A stretch of DNA of 64,000 bases from assembly GCF_004151105.1 (NCBI RefSeq), contig NZ_PHRF01000053.1, positions 1-64,000 of the forward strand, read 5' to 3'. Below are positions 41,767 through 50,664 of this stretch, one piece after another. The notes beneath the pieces were generated by a model that did not search any database, had not been told where the DNA came from, and was given only the letters and a program-made list of their open reading frames with translations. Origin of the DNA: Streptomyces sp. L-9-10. Its GTDB lineage: Bacteria; Actinomycetota; Actinomycetes; Streptomycetales; Streptomycetaceae. The position numbers were made by a program, and so were the translations under genes. How positions within the stretch are numbered: position 1 is the first letter of the stretch; every line of letters begins with the position of its first letter.

Positions 41767-41879
41767 GGTGAGCCCTCCGTGGGTCTCGTCGTGCCGGATG
41801 AGATGCGACTCGGCATGACGACCCGCGTTGGGGGTGTGGAGAGGGTGCGTACGTGCGAAGGGTGCCGTACGCCGTACGT

Positions 41880-42000
41880 ACGGGGCTGCTCGCCCGCCGG
41901 AGGGCTGCTCGCCCGCCGGAGGGCGCTCGCCCCGCCCGGAGGGGCGCTTGCCCCTGCCCCGGAGGGCGCTCGCCCATGCCCGGAGGGCGCTTGCCCCGCG
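41880..42000. repeat. Array of about six GC-rich units, each with a self-complementary core
   Basis: Tandem imperfect units of 18-23 bp of the form CGGAGGGCGCTCGCCC plus a short variable tail. Each core (GGGCG-CT-CGCCC, or GGGGCGCTTGCCCC) can form its own small hairpin. It lies between the DUF6412 stop and the yidC-like start, thus in the leader of the insertase gene on the minus strand. Confidence 0.75.
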
Positions 42001-42029
42001 TACCCGTATCCCTGCTCTGCGTACCCCTG

Positions 42030-42347
42030 CTACGCGGCCGTCGGGAGAAGACGGCCGGGTGCTCGGGGCCGCGTGCGGCCCGAGGCGTCGGGGTCCCGTT
42101 GGGGCAGGAAGGCCGTACGTTGCTCGCGATCGCGGATGGCCGTACGTACCCGGTGCCGCGGGTGGGCGGGCACGGTGCGCGCGCTGATCAGGGCGCAGAC
42201 GACGAGGGCGGAGCCCGCGGCGGCCGTGGCGGTGGCGGCGAGCGCGACGGCGGCGGAGAGGCCGCCGGCGTCGAGGAGCAGGACTTCGGCGACGAGGAAA
42301 AGCAGCAGCCCGGCGGGGCGCAGCAGCCGCAGCGCGCTGCGGACCAT
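42030..42347 (-). CDS. DUF6412 domain protein (small membrane protein)
   Basis: A 105-residue actinobacterial protein. Two hydrophobic segments (about 9-30 and 32-52) are followed by the conserved cytoplasmic tail RTAIRDREQRTAFLPQRDPD and ARGRTRPRAPG-like end, the DUF6412 signature. It usually stands next to the small YidC paralogue, as here (same strand, upstream of it). It may assist or regulate the insertase. The start at 42347 follows a G-rich site. Function is unknown. Confidence 0.8.
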   Translation of the reverse strand: MVRSALRLLRPAGLLLFLVAEVLLLDAGGLSAAVALAATATAAAGSALVVCALISARTVPAHPRHRVRTAIRDREQRTAFLPQRDPDASGRTRPRAPGRLLPTAA

Positions 42348-42494
42348 GGCCTGCCCCTCTCGTTCGGTCGTGCTTCCGGGTGCCGGAGCGGTTCGTACGG
42401 CACACACCGCTTCAGCCGTTATACACGATCGGCCGACAGGGGCTGAAGCGGTCGGCGGGGCCGGGGCAGGGTCCGGCGTACCGGCGGCGGTCGG

Positions 42495-44122
<1,628 letters not shown>

Positions 44123-44126
<4 letters not shown>

Positions 44127-44335
44127 TCCGCCCCCTCCCGGCGCCGCAGCCGCTGATCCCCGCGCCAGGCCAGCGCGACGGCGACGGGCGTCAGCACCGT
44201 GGCGCCGAGCAGCCACAGGGACAGGAACGGCAGCCCGAGGATCACGGGCTTCACCCGGTTCACCCAGGGCAGCGCTGCCAGGAACAGCACGAACGGAACC
44301 AGCAGCCAGAGCAGATGAGGACGGTGTCGGAGCAC
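44123..44335 (-). CDS. DUF3311 small membrane protein
   Basis: A 70-residue protein with two transmembrane helices (about 8-25 and 33-57). LLWLLVPFVLFLAALPWVN and LGLPFLSLWLLGATVLTP match DUF3311, which accompanies SSS transporters of the monocarboxylate type and is thought to be an accessory subunit. It is coupled to the transporter by GTGA. Confidence 0.85.
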
Positions 44336-44399
44336 GTCAGGACCTTAGACGAGGCACGACCGGCCGCCCCCCTCCGCTCCCGCCCCGCACGGCAGTACG

Positions 44400-45407
44400 G
44401 TGTCCGTCATGCGCCCCGACATGCCTGCCGACCACACCACGGAAGCCGAGCGCCTGCTGCGCACCGCTGCCCAGTACCCCGAGGATCACGAACCCCTGCT
44501 CCTCCGGGCCGCGGCCCATCTGGAACTGGCCGGCGACCGCGACCGCGCGACCGGTCTCTACGACACCCTCCTCGCGGCCTCCCCCGACCACCCCCAGTTC
44601 GTCAAGGCGCTCCAGGCCGCCAACCTCTGGGAGTACGGCCACGAGGCGGAGGCCCGCGCGATCATCGACGGCCTGCGCACCGCGGCCCCGCTGGACCCGG
44701 GCCCCTGGGAGATCGTCGCCGAGACGCTGGAGTCCCACGACGAACTCGAAGCGGCCCACGACACCTTCACGACCGCGCTCAACATACTGCTCACCCCGGG
44801 CGAAGAGGTCCCCTACCCGGTCCACAACCTGCTGATCGGCCGCCACCGCGTCCGCCGCCTGCTGGCCCTGGACCACGACGACTGGGACGGCCTCGCGGAC
44901 CGCGTCAACCCCGCCTCGGTCACCCTCGACGAACTCCACGACCCCAAACGCCTCTGGTCCCTCGGCTCGGACAACCCCGCCGAACTCCAGGCCGAGATCA
45001 CCCGCCTCCGCGCCGAACTCGGCTCGTACCGCTCGGCCCTGTCCCGCCCGTTCCCGGTGGCGATGCTCCACTGGCCGGCCCCGGAACTGGCCGAACTCCT
45101 CACCGCGTACCCGACCCTGACCACCGAGTACCCCTCACACGAGACCCACCTGTCCCACCTCGAATCCTCCCTCCGCGACCTCGCCGCCACCGGCACCCCC
45201 AACCTGGGCATCGTCACGGCGACGGTCCCGTCGTACGAGGCGTTCGCGGCCTCGGAACAGTCGTCCCCCTCCAACACGGACCTGCTCCCCCAATACGCCA
45301 CCACCCTCGCAGCCCGAGGCCGAGCCACCCCCTGGCCCCCGGCCCGCAACGCCCCGTGCTGGTGCGGATCAACAAAGCCCTACAGGGCCTGCCACGGCAC
45401 GGGCTGA
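44400..45407 (+). CDS. SEC-C motif protein with TPR-like helical repeats
   Basis: A 335-residue cytoplasmic protein. The N-terminal half is a TPR-like solenoid (EAERLLRTAAQYPEDHEPLL and following helical pairs to about residue 145). A coiled helix follows (AEITRLRAELGSYRSAL). The C-terminal SEC-C zinc motif is RNAPCWCGSTKPYRACHG, with the Cys-X-Cys and Cys-His ligands. The SEC-C motif binds zinc and often mediates contact with nucleic acids or the secretion apparatus. GTG at 44400 or ATG at 44409 may be the start. It is the last core-like gene before the low-GC island. Confidence 0.85.
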   Translation: MSVMRPDMPADHTTEAERLLRTAAQYPEDHEPLLLRAAAHLELAGDRDRATGLYDTLLAASPDHPQFVKALQAANLWEYGHEAEARAIIDGLRTAAPLDPGPWEIVAETLESHDELEAAHDTFTTALNILLTPGEEVPYPVHNLLIGRHRVRRLLALDHDDWDGLADRVNPASVTLDELHDPKRLWSLGSDNPAELQAEITRLRAELGSYRSALSRPFPVAMLHWPAPELAELLTAYPTLTTEYPSHETHLSHLESSLRDLAATGTPNLGIVTATVPSYEAFAASEQSSPSNTDLLPQYATTLAARGRATPWPPARNAPCWCGSTKPYRACHGTG

Positions 45408-45493
45408 AAGGGAGAGGCGGCGACAGGACCGTGGCCGCCAGCGTGAATTCAGATACGCGGCCCCTGGCATGATGGGTGCGCTGGAACGCCGAA

Positions 45494-45512
45494 TCTCCGG
45501 CGCACCCGGAGA
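45494..45512. terminator. Short hairpin at the left edge of the island
   Basis: TCTCCGG and CCGGAGA with a 5-base loop. On the plus strand a T-rich run (ATTTTTC) lies about 20 bases further on. It lies between the SEC-C and MrcB stops, both transcribed toward it. Confidence 0.4.
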
Positions 45513-45547
45513 GCGAGAGCCAATCGGAATATTTTTCAGCTGCTATA

Positions 45548-46660
45548 TCATCCCGTCATTCCCCACCCGACGGCACGAGGCGATCCGCGCCAACCATCGC
45601 CGTCCCGCCAAATCGAGGCGATACCCCGTTCCTCCAAATAGCCTGAGTAGACACCGACATCCTCGGTGAACAGACCTACGAGATGAGGCTCGGGACGCTT
45701 GCGTTCACGATACAAGAAGTGGCTGTACTCATAGAGTTGACCGACAGCCTGCCGAACAGCCTCTGTCGGATTGCCACCTCGGACGACTTTCGCCTCCACT
45801 AGCCACTCGTCACTGGTGTTCGAACCCTGGTCCGCGCGATGCAGGACGAGATCTTTGGGATGCATGAGCCTCGTGGTCGGAATGTATCCGCACGACACGA
45901 CATGCTGACCAAATGATTGGACGAGCGCCTCGTGATGGCGCTTCTTGATCTGTTGTCGTGCGGTGATATTCGCGATGTAGTCGGAGCTATCCTTGGGGGA
46001 GAAGCCGGCGAGCGCATCGCCCTCATTCACCGTGTGTCCATCGAACTCATAGTTCACCTGAAGGGTGGGGCTATCCTCAAACTGCCACAGGCGATCGGCG
46101 ACATGCGCCCGCTTAAGTAGTTCGGCCGCATGTTCGAGGTCGTCTTGGAGCGCCATCTCATCAGGTAGCGCCGCCGTCTCGTAGCGGCGAGCAATCACGC
46201 TCGCGGCCTCGTACGCTCGCGGACGATCCGCGTGATGCCTCAACTCCGGCTCGTCAAACCATCCGTTCCTGCGTTGAGAAGCTACCACTGTGCGAAGCCG
46301 GGCGGCCTGACGCCGAAGATGCTCCTGTCGCGCTTGCCCCCTACCGAGTCGATCCTCTAGATGCGTAATACCTTGCTGAAGTGTTAGAGAAACTGTAAGG
46401 AGATCCGCGGCGAAGATGTAGGCCAAGTAGAGGCCCTTCCCAGCGTCGCTATTGATCTCTGGATCGAACACGCCAATCCACGGCGTTGCGGCAGGCGTCG
46501 TTTGCCCTCCGTACCCCCTAGCGATGAGCCCTGACGGGAGCCCCAGGTCGAGGCGCTTCGCGACCCCTCGCAGCACCTGCTGCCCCACAACGTCCCGTCT
46601 CGACCCAGCGTTCGCGTCATACGTTTCGGCGACCTCGCGCAGCAGACCATGTATCCCCAT
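45548..46660 (-). CDS. MrcB-domain protein with C-terminal PD-(D/E)XK nuclease (type IV-restriction-like)
   Basis: A 370-residue protein. Its N-terminal part (about 1-110) matches the MrcB/DUF3578 module found in McrB-type and other modification-dependent restriction proteins: FDPEINSDAGKGLYLAYIF then DLLTVSLTLQQGITHL. The C-terminal part (about 245-350) looks like a restriction-endonuclease fold: Asp270 in HPKDLVL, Glu289-Ala-Lys291 in LVEAKVV, and Gln308 in VGQLYEYSHFLY, the D-ExK-QxxxY pattern. There is no AAA+ motor, so recognition and cutting could be in one chain. GC is lower than in flanking genes. It probably senses modified (phage) DNA and cleaves it; the target is not known. No clear ribosome-binding site is seen. 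Confidence 0.72.
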   Translation of the reverse strand: MGIHGLLREVAETYDANAGSRRDVVGQQVLRGVAKRLDLGLPSGLIARGYGGQTTPAATPWIGVFDPEINSDAGKGLYLAYIFAADLLTVSLTLQQGITHLEDRLGRGQARQEHLRRQAARLRTVVASQRRNGWFDEPELRHHADRPRAYEAASVIARRYETAALPDEMALQDDLEHAAELLKRAHVADRLWQFEDSPTLQVNYEFDGHTVNEGDALAGFSPKDSSDYIANITARQQIKKRHHEALVQSFGQHVVSCGYIPTTRLMHPKDLVLHRADQGSNTSDEWLVEAKVVRGGNPTEAVRQAVGQLYEYSHFLYRERKRPEPHLVGLFTEDVGVYSGYLEERGIASIWRDGDGWRGSPRAVGWGMTG

Positions 46661-47274
46661 GGTTCAAATCTAGAACAGGGCCAAGAGTTTTACGATCAGT
46701 TTTGATCAAACAGCAACCGTACGGCCCGTCAAAAGCCTGCCCGATCAGGCGTTTTCAACACGCGAGCCACACCAGGCTTGGCGCCTTCGCGGACGACCTG
46801 CGGACGCCGCAACCGAGGCTCTGGACGTCATGGGTGCTACTTGGTTAGCGTCCCGCCACCGCATGGCGAGACGCGCTCCGTGAAGTTCGACGTGCGTCGT
46901 CTCTGGAAACGGCTGGCTCATACAACTCGCTTCGCACACTCAGTCACCAATTCATAACATGCAATTCCGCGCACCCGCCGGCGATCGACAGACAACCCCA
47001 CATGCGCGCCGGAACCGCAGAGCAGCGCACGAATACAAATCACATCTATCACCTACCCAGCGGCAACAAATTTGAGCATAACTCCATCAAGAGTGGTAAA
47101 TACATGCAAAATATCACAAAGGTTGCAATCGATTCACATGAACCAAAATGGTACCAATTAAACCAAAGGAAAAGCGTCGCACGGCAAGTTCAGGGGGCGC
47201 CTCGGTTGCAAGTATCCTGCCGTCAATCAGTTGCGTAGTTGCTCGACCAATGACCCAAAGGGGAAGCTGACTGC
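46661..47274. other. AT-rich divergent intergenic region of the island
   Basis: 614 bp without a convincing gene. 47041-47100 has 26 G/C of 60 and 47101-47160 has 20 of 60, far below the genome's usual value. It contains the promoters of the nuclease gene (leftward) and the DUF262 operon (rightward). A 64-codon minus-strand frame (46745-46939) has a start resembling alpha/beta hydrolases and may be a gene remnant, but this is weak. Regions this AT-rich in streptomycetes are likely silenced by Lsr2 (inference). Confidence 0.6.
46694..46707. promoter_or_regulatory. Inverted repeat near the nuclease gene start
   Basis: GATCA (46694-46698) and TGATC (46703-46707) around 4 bases, 34 bp upstream of the MrcB-nuclease start. 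It may be an operator or a chance repeat in AT-rich DNA. Confidence 0.3.
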
Positions 47275-48297
47275 ATGAGCACACCAGGCACCCAATTCTC
47301 TCGCTCAACGACCACCCAAGCCGCCAGCTGGTTCCTCGACTTGCAATCTGCCGGGCGACTCGACCTTGATCCGCCCTATCAGAGGCGGAGCGTATGGAAC
47401 CTTTCGTACAAGCAATTCTTCGTCGACTCACTAATAAGAAACTATCCGGCGCCCACAATATTCCTACAAGTGGACGTCTCGGTGGACCGACCTACCATCT
47501 ATCGCGTAATCGATGGTAAGCAGCGACTCACCGCCTTGTTCGAGTTTCAGCGAGATGAGTTCACGACCCCAGACGATCTCAACGACATCGGGCTCGGAAA
47601 TAAATACTTCTCGGAGCTTCCAGAAGAAGTGAAGCTTGCACTCTTGGAGTATGTTTTCACCGTCGAGAACATTAAAAGGGCTTCCATCGTAGAACTCAAT
47701 GACGCCTTCGATCGACTGAACCGAAACGTAGCACGTCTAAATAAGCAGGAGTTGCGGCACGCTAAGTTCGACGGAGCATTTATTCGTAAGGTCGAGCAAC
47801 TTGCCGAGCACCCCTTCTGGGCAGAAATTGGCCTCGTAACTCCGGCCAGAATTCGACGCATGCAGGATGTAGAGTATGTTTCGGAGCTCTACATCCTTTC
47901 CATGGATGGGGTCCAAGAGGGGAAAGACTATCTTGACGACTACTACGCGAGCAACGATAAGGAGGTGAACGGCGAGAGTATAGCCGACGAGCATTTCATT
48001 GGCGTGCAGGATTATTTGAGAGAAGTAAATAGCACCTACCCTCTGAAAGGAAGCCGCTTTTCGAACGTCGCCGACTTCTACTCGCTTTGGGCTGCCACGG
48101 ACGAACTACACCATAAACGAGAGCTTCCATCAGCCGAACAGGCAGGGTTGCAGCTGAAGGATTTTGCCCTCGAGATCGACGCCCAGCAGACTCGTAGATC
48201 TGTTGATTACAGAATTGCTGCAGTCCAAGGATCAAACAAGAAATCGAACAGAGAGCTACGCGCCGGATTTCTCCGTGACGTACTGATAGGTCACTGA
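47275..48297 (+). CDS. DUF262 (GmrS/ParB-like) protein, first gene of a putative defence module
   Basis: A 340-residue protein with the DUF262 domain in its N-terminal half. The marks are LDPPYQRRSVWN (P34-W41), VIDGKQRLTALFEF (the DGxQR motif, Asp80-Arg84) and FDRLNRNVARLNKQELRHA (about 145-163). DUF262 is the GmrS-type NTP-dependent part of GmrSD restriction enzymes and is common in phage defence. No HNH/DUF1524 nuclease domain is visible: the C-terminal half is helical and ends YRIAAVQGSNKKSNREL then RAGFLRDVL, usual for stand-alone DUF262 proteins. AGGGGAAG lies about 10 bases before the ATG. Its stop overlaps the RelA/SpoT-like gene (TGATG), so the two are co-translated. GC and codon use are foreign to the genome. 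Confidence 0.82.
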   Translation: MSTPGTQFSRSTTTQAASWFLDLQSAGRLDLDPPYQRRSVWNLSYKQFFVDSLIRNYPAPTIFLQVDVSVDRPTIYRVIDGKQRLTALFEFQRDEFTTPDDLNDIGLGNKYFSELPEEVKLALLEYVFTVENIKRASIVELNDAFDRLNRNVARLNKQELRHAKFDGAFIRKVEQLAEHPFWAEIGLVTPARIRRMQDVEYVSELYILSMDGVQEGKDYLDDYYASNDKEVNGESIADEHFIGVQDYLREVNSTYPLKGSRFSNVADFYSLWAATDELHHKRELPSAEQAGLQLKDFALEIDAQQTRRSVDYRIAAVQGSNKKSNRELRAGFLRDVLIGH

Positions 48298-49247
48298 TGC
48301 GTGCCACCATCTCAGCTTCTTTCCGTGGGAAATACAGCGAGATATCGCAATCCTTGGAGGTCGGGGCGGAATGGCTCAATGCCCGTTTGGCCGCAGATTT
48401 GCATGACCTTCGCCCGGTATCCCTGCAAGTTCGAGTTAAATCAGTTGATTCAGTCTTCGCCAAGCTACAAAAAGGCGATTACGAGGGAATTTGGGGTATC
48501 GAAGACCTGATCGCCGCACGCGCGGTCTTTCTACATCCAGCCGATGTAGGTAATGCAATTGAGATGATCGGTGGAAAGTTTCCACAAGTTGATACTAAAA
48601 ACACCGAAGCCGGTAAACCTACCGATTTCAGATATCAGCAACCTCACTTGATTGTGGGTTTTCCACTGGACTATATCGATCGACACCCCGAACTCGAAGA
48701 GGTGAAGATTGAGCTGCAGTTCACCACCTACATCCAGCATGCACTGCAGGAGTCAACCCATGATGTGATCTATAAAGGCTCTCGCTTTTCATGGCGAGAG
48801 GCGCGACTGGATAGCCGCCTTCGTGGACTGTTGGAAATCGTCGACGACGTTCTTGCAAATATTTCAAACGTCGCGCAGGTAGATGCCGAGCCGGTCTACG
48901 CGCTCTTCGATAGCAGAAATCAGATAATCGAAGCAGCCGAGCAATTGTGGACCGCCGATCGCCTACCTGCCGACATGAGACGCTTTGCGATCACTGTCGA
49001 AGGAATATTGACTGCCGCAGGAGTGACTGTTGAGCAGCTAATGGATCTATCGAAGTTGCATCCCGACTTGGTGGAGGCCCTATCACTAAGCCCCGTCGAC
49101 AAGATCGTTGGAATCCTACTTCGCGAGCGATTCGATGAACTATTGAAGGGGATCAAGCGTCGAAGATTGCTGATTTCCAGTGAGCTTGAGGACATGGTTC
49201 CTCAAGCCGCCAAATGGCCCTCTGAAAAGAGGGTCGCTCTTTCGTAG
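48297..49247 (+). CDS. RelA/SpoT-domain nucleotidyltransferase-like protein, second gene of the module
   Basis: A 316-residue protein with a RelA/SpoT synthetase-like domain at about 40-165. The pattern of the family is recognisable: R46-K48-S52-K56 (RVKSVDSVFAK), Asp70 and Arg75 in EDLIAARAVF (metal Asp; family form DxxGxR), Tyr113-QQP-His117 at the YxSxH position, Glu139-Leu-Gln141 for the catalytic ExQ, then T144, H148, E152, H155 and Y159-K160 at the end (QESTHDVIYK). The key residues for pyrophosphate transfer thus seem kept. No hydrolase, TGS or ACT domain is present, so it is not the housekeeping Rel. A helical C-terminal half (about 175-316) is unassigned. Possible roles are alarmone synthesis, a toxSAS-like toxin, or tRNA pyrophosphorylation. 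Confidence 0.78.
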   Translation: MRATISASFRGKYSEISQSLEVGAEWLNARLAADLHDLRPVSLQVRVKSVDSVFAKLQKGDYEGIWGIEDLIAARAVFLHPADVGNAIEMIGGKFPQVDTKNTEAGKPTDFRYQQPHLIVGFPLDYIDRHPELEEVKIELQFTTYIQHALQESTHDVIYKGSRFSWREARLDSRLRGLLEIVDDVLANISNVAQVDAEPVYALFDSRNQIIEAAEQLWTADRLPADMRRFAITVEGILTAAGVTVEQLMDLSKLHPDLVEALSLSPVDKIVGILLRERFDELLKGIKRRRLLISSELEDMVPQAAKWPSEKRVALS

Positions 49248-49601
49248 AGAGGCGCCTCGTCGAAAGAAGCGCGAGACTAGCGACGAACCTGTTCTACTTC
49301 GACTTGCTACGGGAAAGCCCGAAAGACAAAAAACCAGAGACTGAAATGCTCGGACTTTAGGAACGTGTCGATCTTTCGCACCATCCATCGTTGACTGCGG
49401 GAAACCGAGGCGACCGCCTATGACGTTTCCGACTCGCAGTGCCGCTGGGCGTGTTGTAGGTCCTCGTCCATTTCGAGGTCGTGGGCATGGAGTCAGTAAG
49501 GAAGGGCGGTGGTATATCGATCGTCGCTTGCTCAGCGACCACTGCAAGAACGCTTCCGCTTTGAGGGATGTGGTTCGTCAACGCGACCGGTCCGAGTTGG
49601 C
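49248..49601. other. Right edge of the island, no supported gene
   Basis: 354 bp between the RelA/SpoT-like gene and the AbiEi-like gene. Composition returns gradually to high GC near 49400. Short open frames exist on both strands (for example 49420-49605) but none has a recognisable product. It may contain decayed sequence at the insertion junction. No direct repeat or integrase remnant was recognised. Confidence 0.5.
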
Positions 49602-50585
49602 CTAGAGGTACGGGCGGATGATGATGTTCGGGCGGTCTGGGCGGGATTTGGCCAGGTGGAGTTTGGTGCGGATCGCCGCTACCAGTTCCTCGGGGTGGTC
49701 GCGGATCAGGGCTGGGGCCGCGCTCGTGACGTCGATGCCGTGGGACTCCAGGAGCAGGCGGCGGCGGAGGGTGGTGCGGTAGTCGGCCACGCCCAGGTGG
49801 TACTCCTCCGAGTCGACCTCCAGGGCCACCCCCGCGAACGGCCAGTAGGCGTCCGGGCGGGCGAGGAAGGTGCCCGTCGAGGTGAAGAGGGCCGGGTTCC
49901 AGAGGGCGTCCGGGAGGCCGGCGGCGTGGAGGGTGGTGCGGGCCCGGCCCTCGGCGATGGAGCGGATGCCTGCGCGGAGTTCGTCCAGGGCGGTGCGTAC
50001 CGCCGGGTTGCGGAGGGCGTGGGAGGCGTGGAGTTCGGCGCGGAGATCTTCCGGGTGGCAGCTGCACCGCTGGACCGTCGTCGCGAGGATCGCGCGGATC
50101 CGTTCCGGCGAGGGCTCGTGGGCCGCGCAGTCGGAGGCCGCGCGGACCGGGCGTACGCAGGGGATGCCGTCGACCAGCAGCGTCGGTGGCCAGCGGCTGG
50201 TGCGGCGCAGGTGTACGTACGCTCTGTCGCGCAGGCCGCGGCGTGCGGCGACCAGGACGTCGGCGCGGTCCGTGCCCGCGTCCCGTACCCCGTACAGCGC
50301 GAGCGCCGCCTCGCCGGTCAGGACGGCCTCTGTGCCCGAGAGGGCGGCCGTCTCCGTGTCCGCGTAGAGGACGGCGGCGAGGAGCCGTTGGCGTACGTCC
50401 GGAGCGCCAGTCTGTATCAGGACGACGCCGGGCAGCGGGCGCTGCCAGGGGCCGGACGGTGCGCAGCGGGCGTGGGCAGTGCTGGCGGCGAGGCCGGTGG
50501 CGCGGAGTTGGCGGGTGGTCGCCAGGCGCCGCTGCGTACGGGACAGCTGGGCGATGGCCGCGTCGGCGGGGGTGGTTCGGGGCAT
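49602..50585 (-). CDS. AbiEi-like winged-helix protein with C-terminal DUF559/Vsr-like nuclease fold
   Basis: A 327-residue protein common in actinobacteria. The N-terminal part (about 10-90) resembles the winged helix of type IV antitoxin AbiEi (LSRTQRRLATTRQLRATG, GVVLIQTG). The C-terminal part (about 225-320) looks like a DUF559/Vsr-type restriction-endonuclease fold: FLARPDAYWPFAGVALEVDS and EYHLGVADYRTTLRRR, with Asp and Glu-X-Asp residues. No AbiEii toxin gene is beside it, so it is not a plain type IV pair. High GC suggests it belongs to the core or to an older insertion. The start at 50585 is a choice, as the frame is open further upstream. Function is unknown. Confidence 0.65.
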   Translation of the reverse strand: MPRTTPADAAIAQLSRTQRRLATTRQLRATGLAASTAHARCAPSGPWQRPLPGVVLIQTGAPDVRQRLLAAVLYADTETAALSGTEAVLTGEAALALYGVRDAGTDRADVLVAARRGLRDRAYVHLRRTSRWPPTLLVDGIPCVRPVRAASDCAAHEPSPERIRAILATTVQRCSCHPEDLRAELHASHALRNPAVRTALDELRAGIRSIAEGRARTTLHAAGLPDALWNPALFTSTGTFLARPDAYWPFAGVALEVDSEEYHLGVADYRTTLRRRLLLESHGIDVTSAAPALIRDHPEELVAAIRTKLHLAKSRPDRPNIIIRPYL

Positions 50586-50664
50586 GGGGGTTCCGTGCCC
50601 ACGCCCGGCCCGGAGTGGACACGCGTCGGCGGACTGTGACGATCTCTTGCGTCCTCCGTAGCGT

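Noticed and set aside
41880..42000. CRISPR-like or REP element array
   Set aside because: Units are contiguous with tails of only 2-7 bases. It is a tandem repeat, not spacer-separated.
46745..46939. 64-codon minus-strand frame with a start resembling alpha/beta hydrolases (ETTHVELHGARLAMR)
   Set aside because: Too short, no catalytic motifs and no ribosome-binding site. At best a remnant, so it is mentioned only in the gap description.
48297..49247. Housekeeping RelA/SpoT enzyme
   Set aside because: The protein is only 316 residues, lacks HD, TGS and ACT domains, and lies in foreign DNA coupled to DUF262.
49420..49605. Short plus-strand frame at the right edge of the island, possible transposase fragment
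   Set aside because: No transposase motif, inverted repeats or target duplication could be seen.
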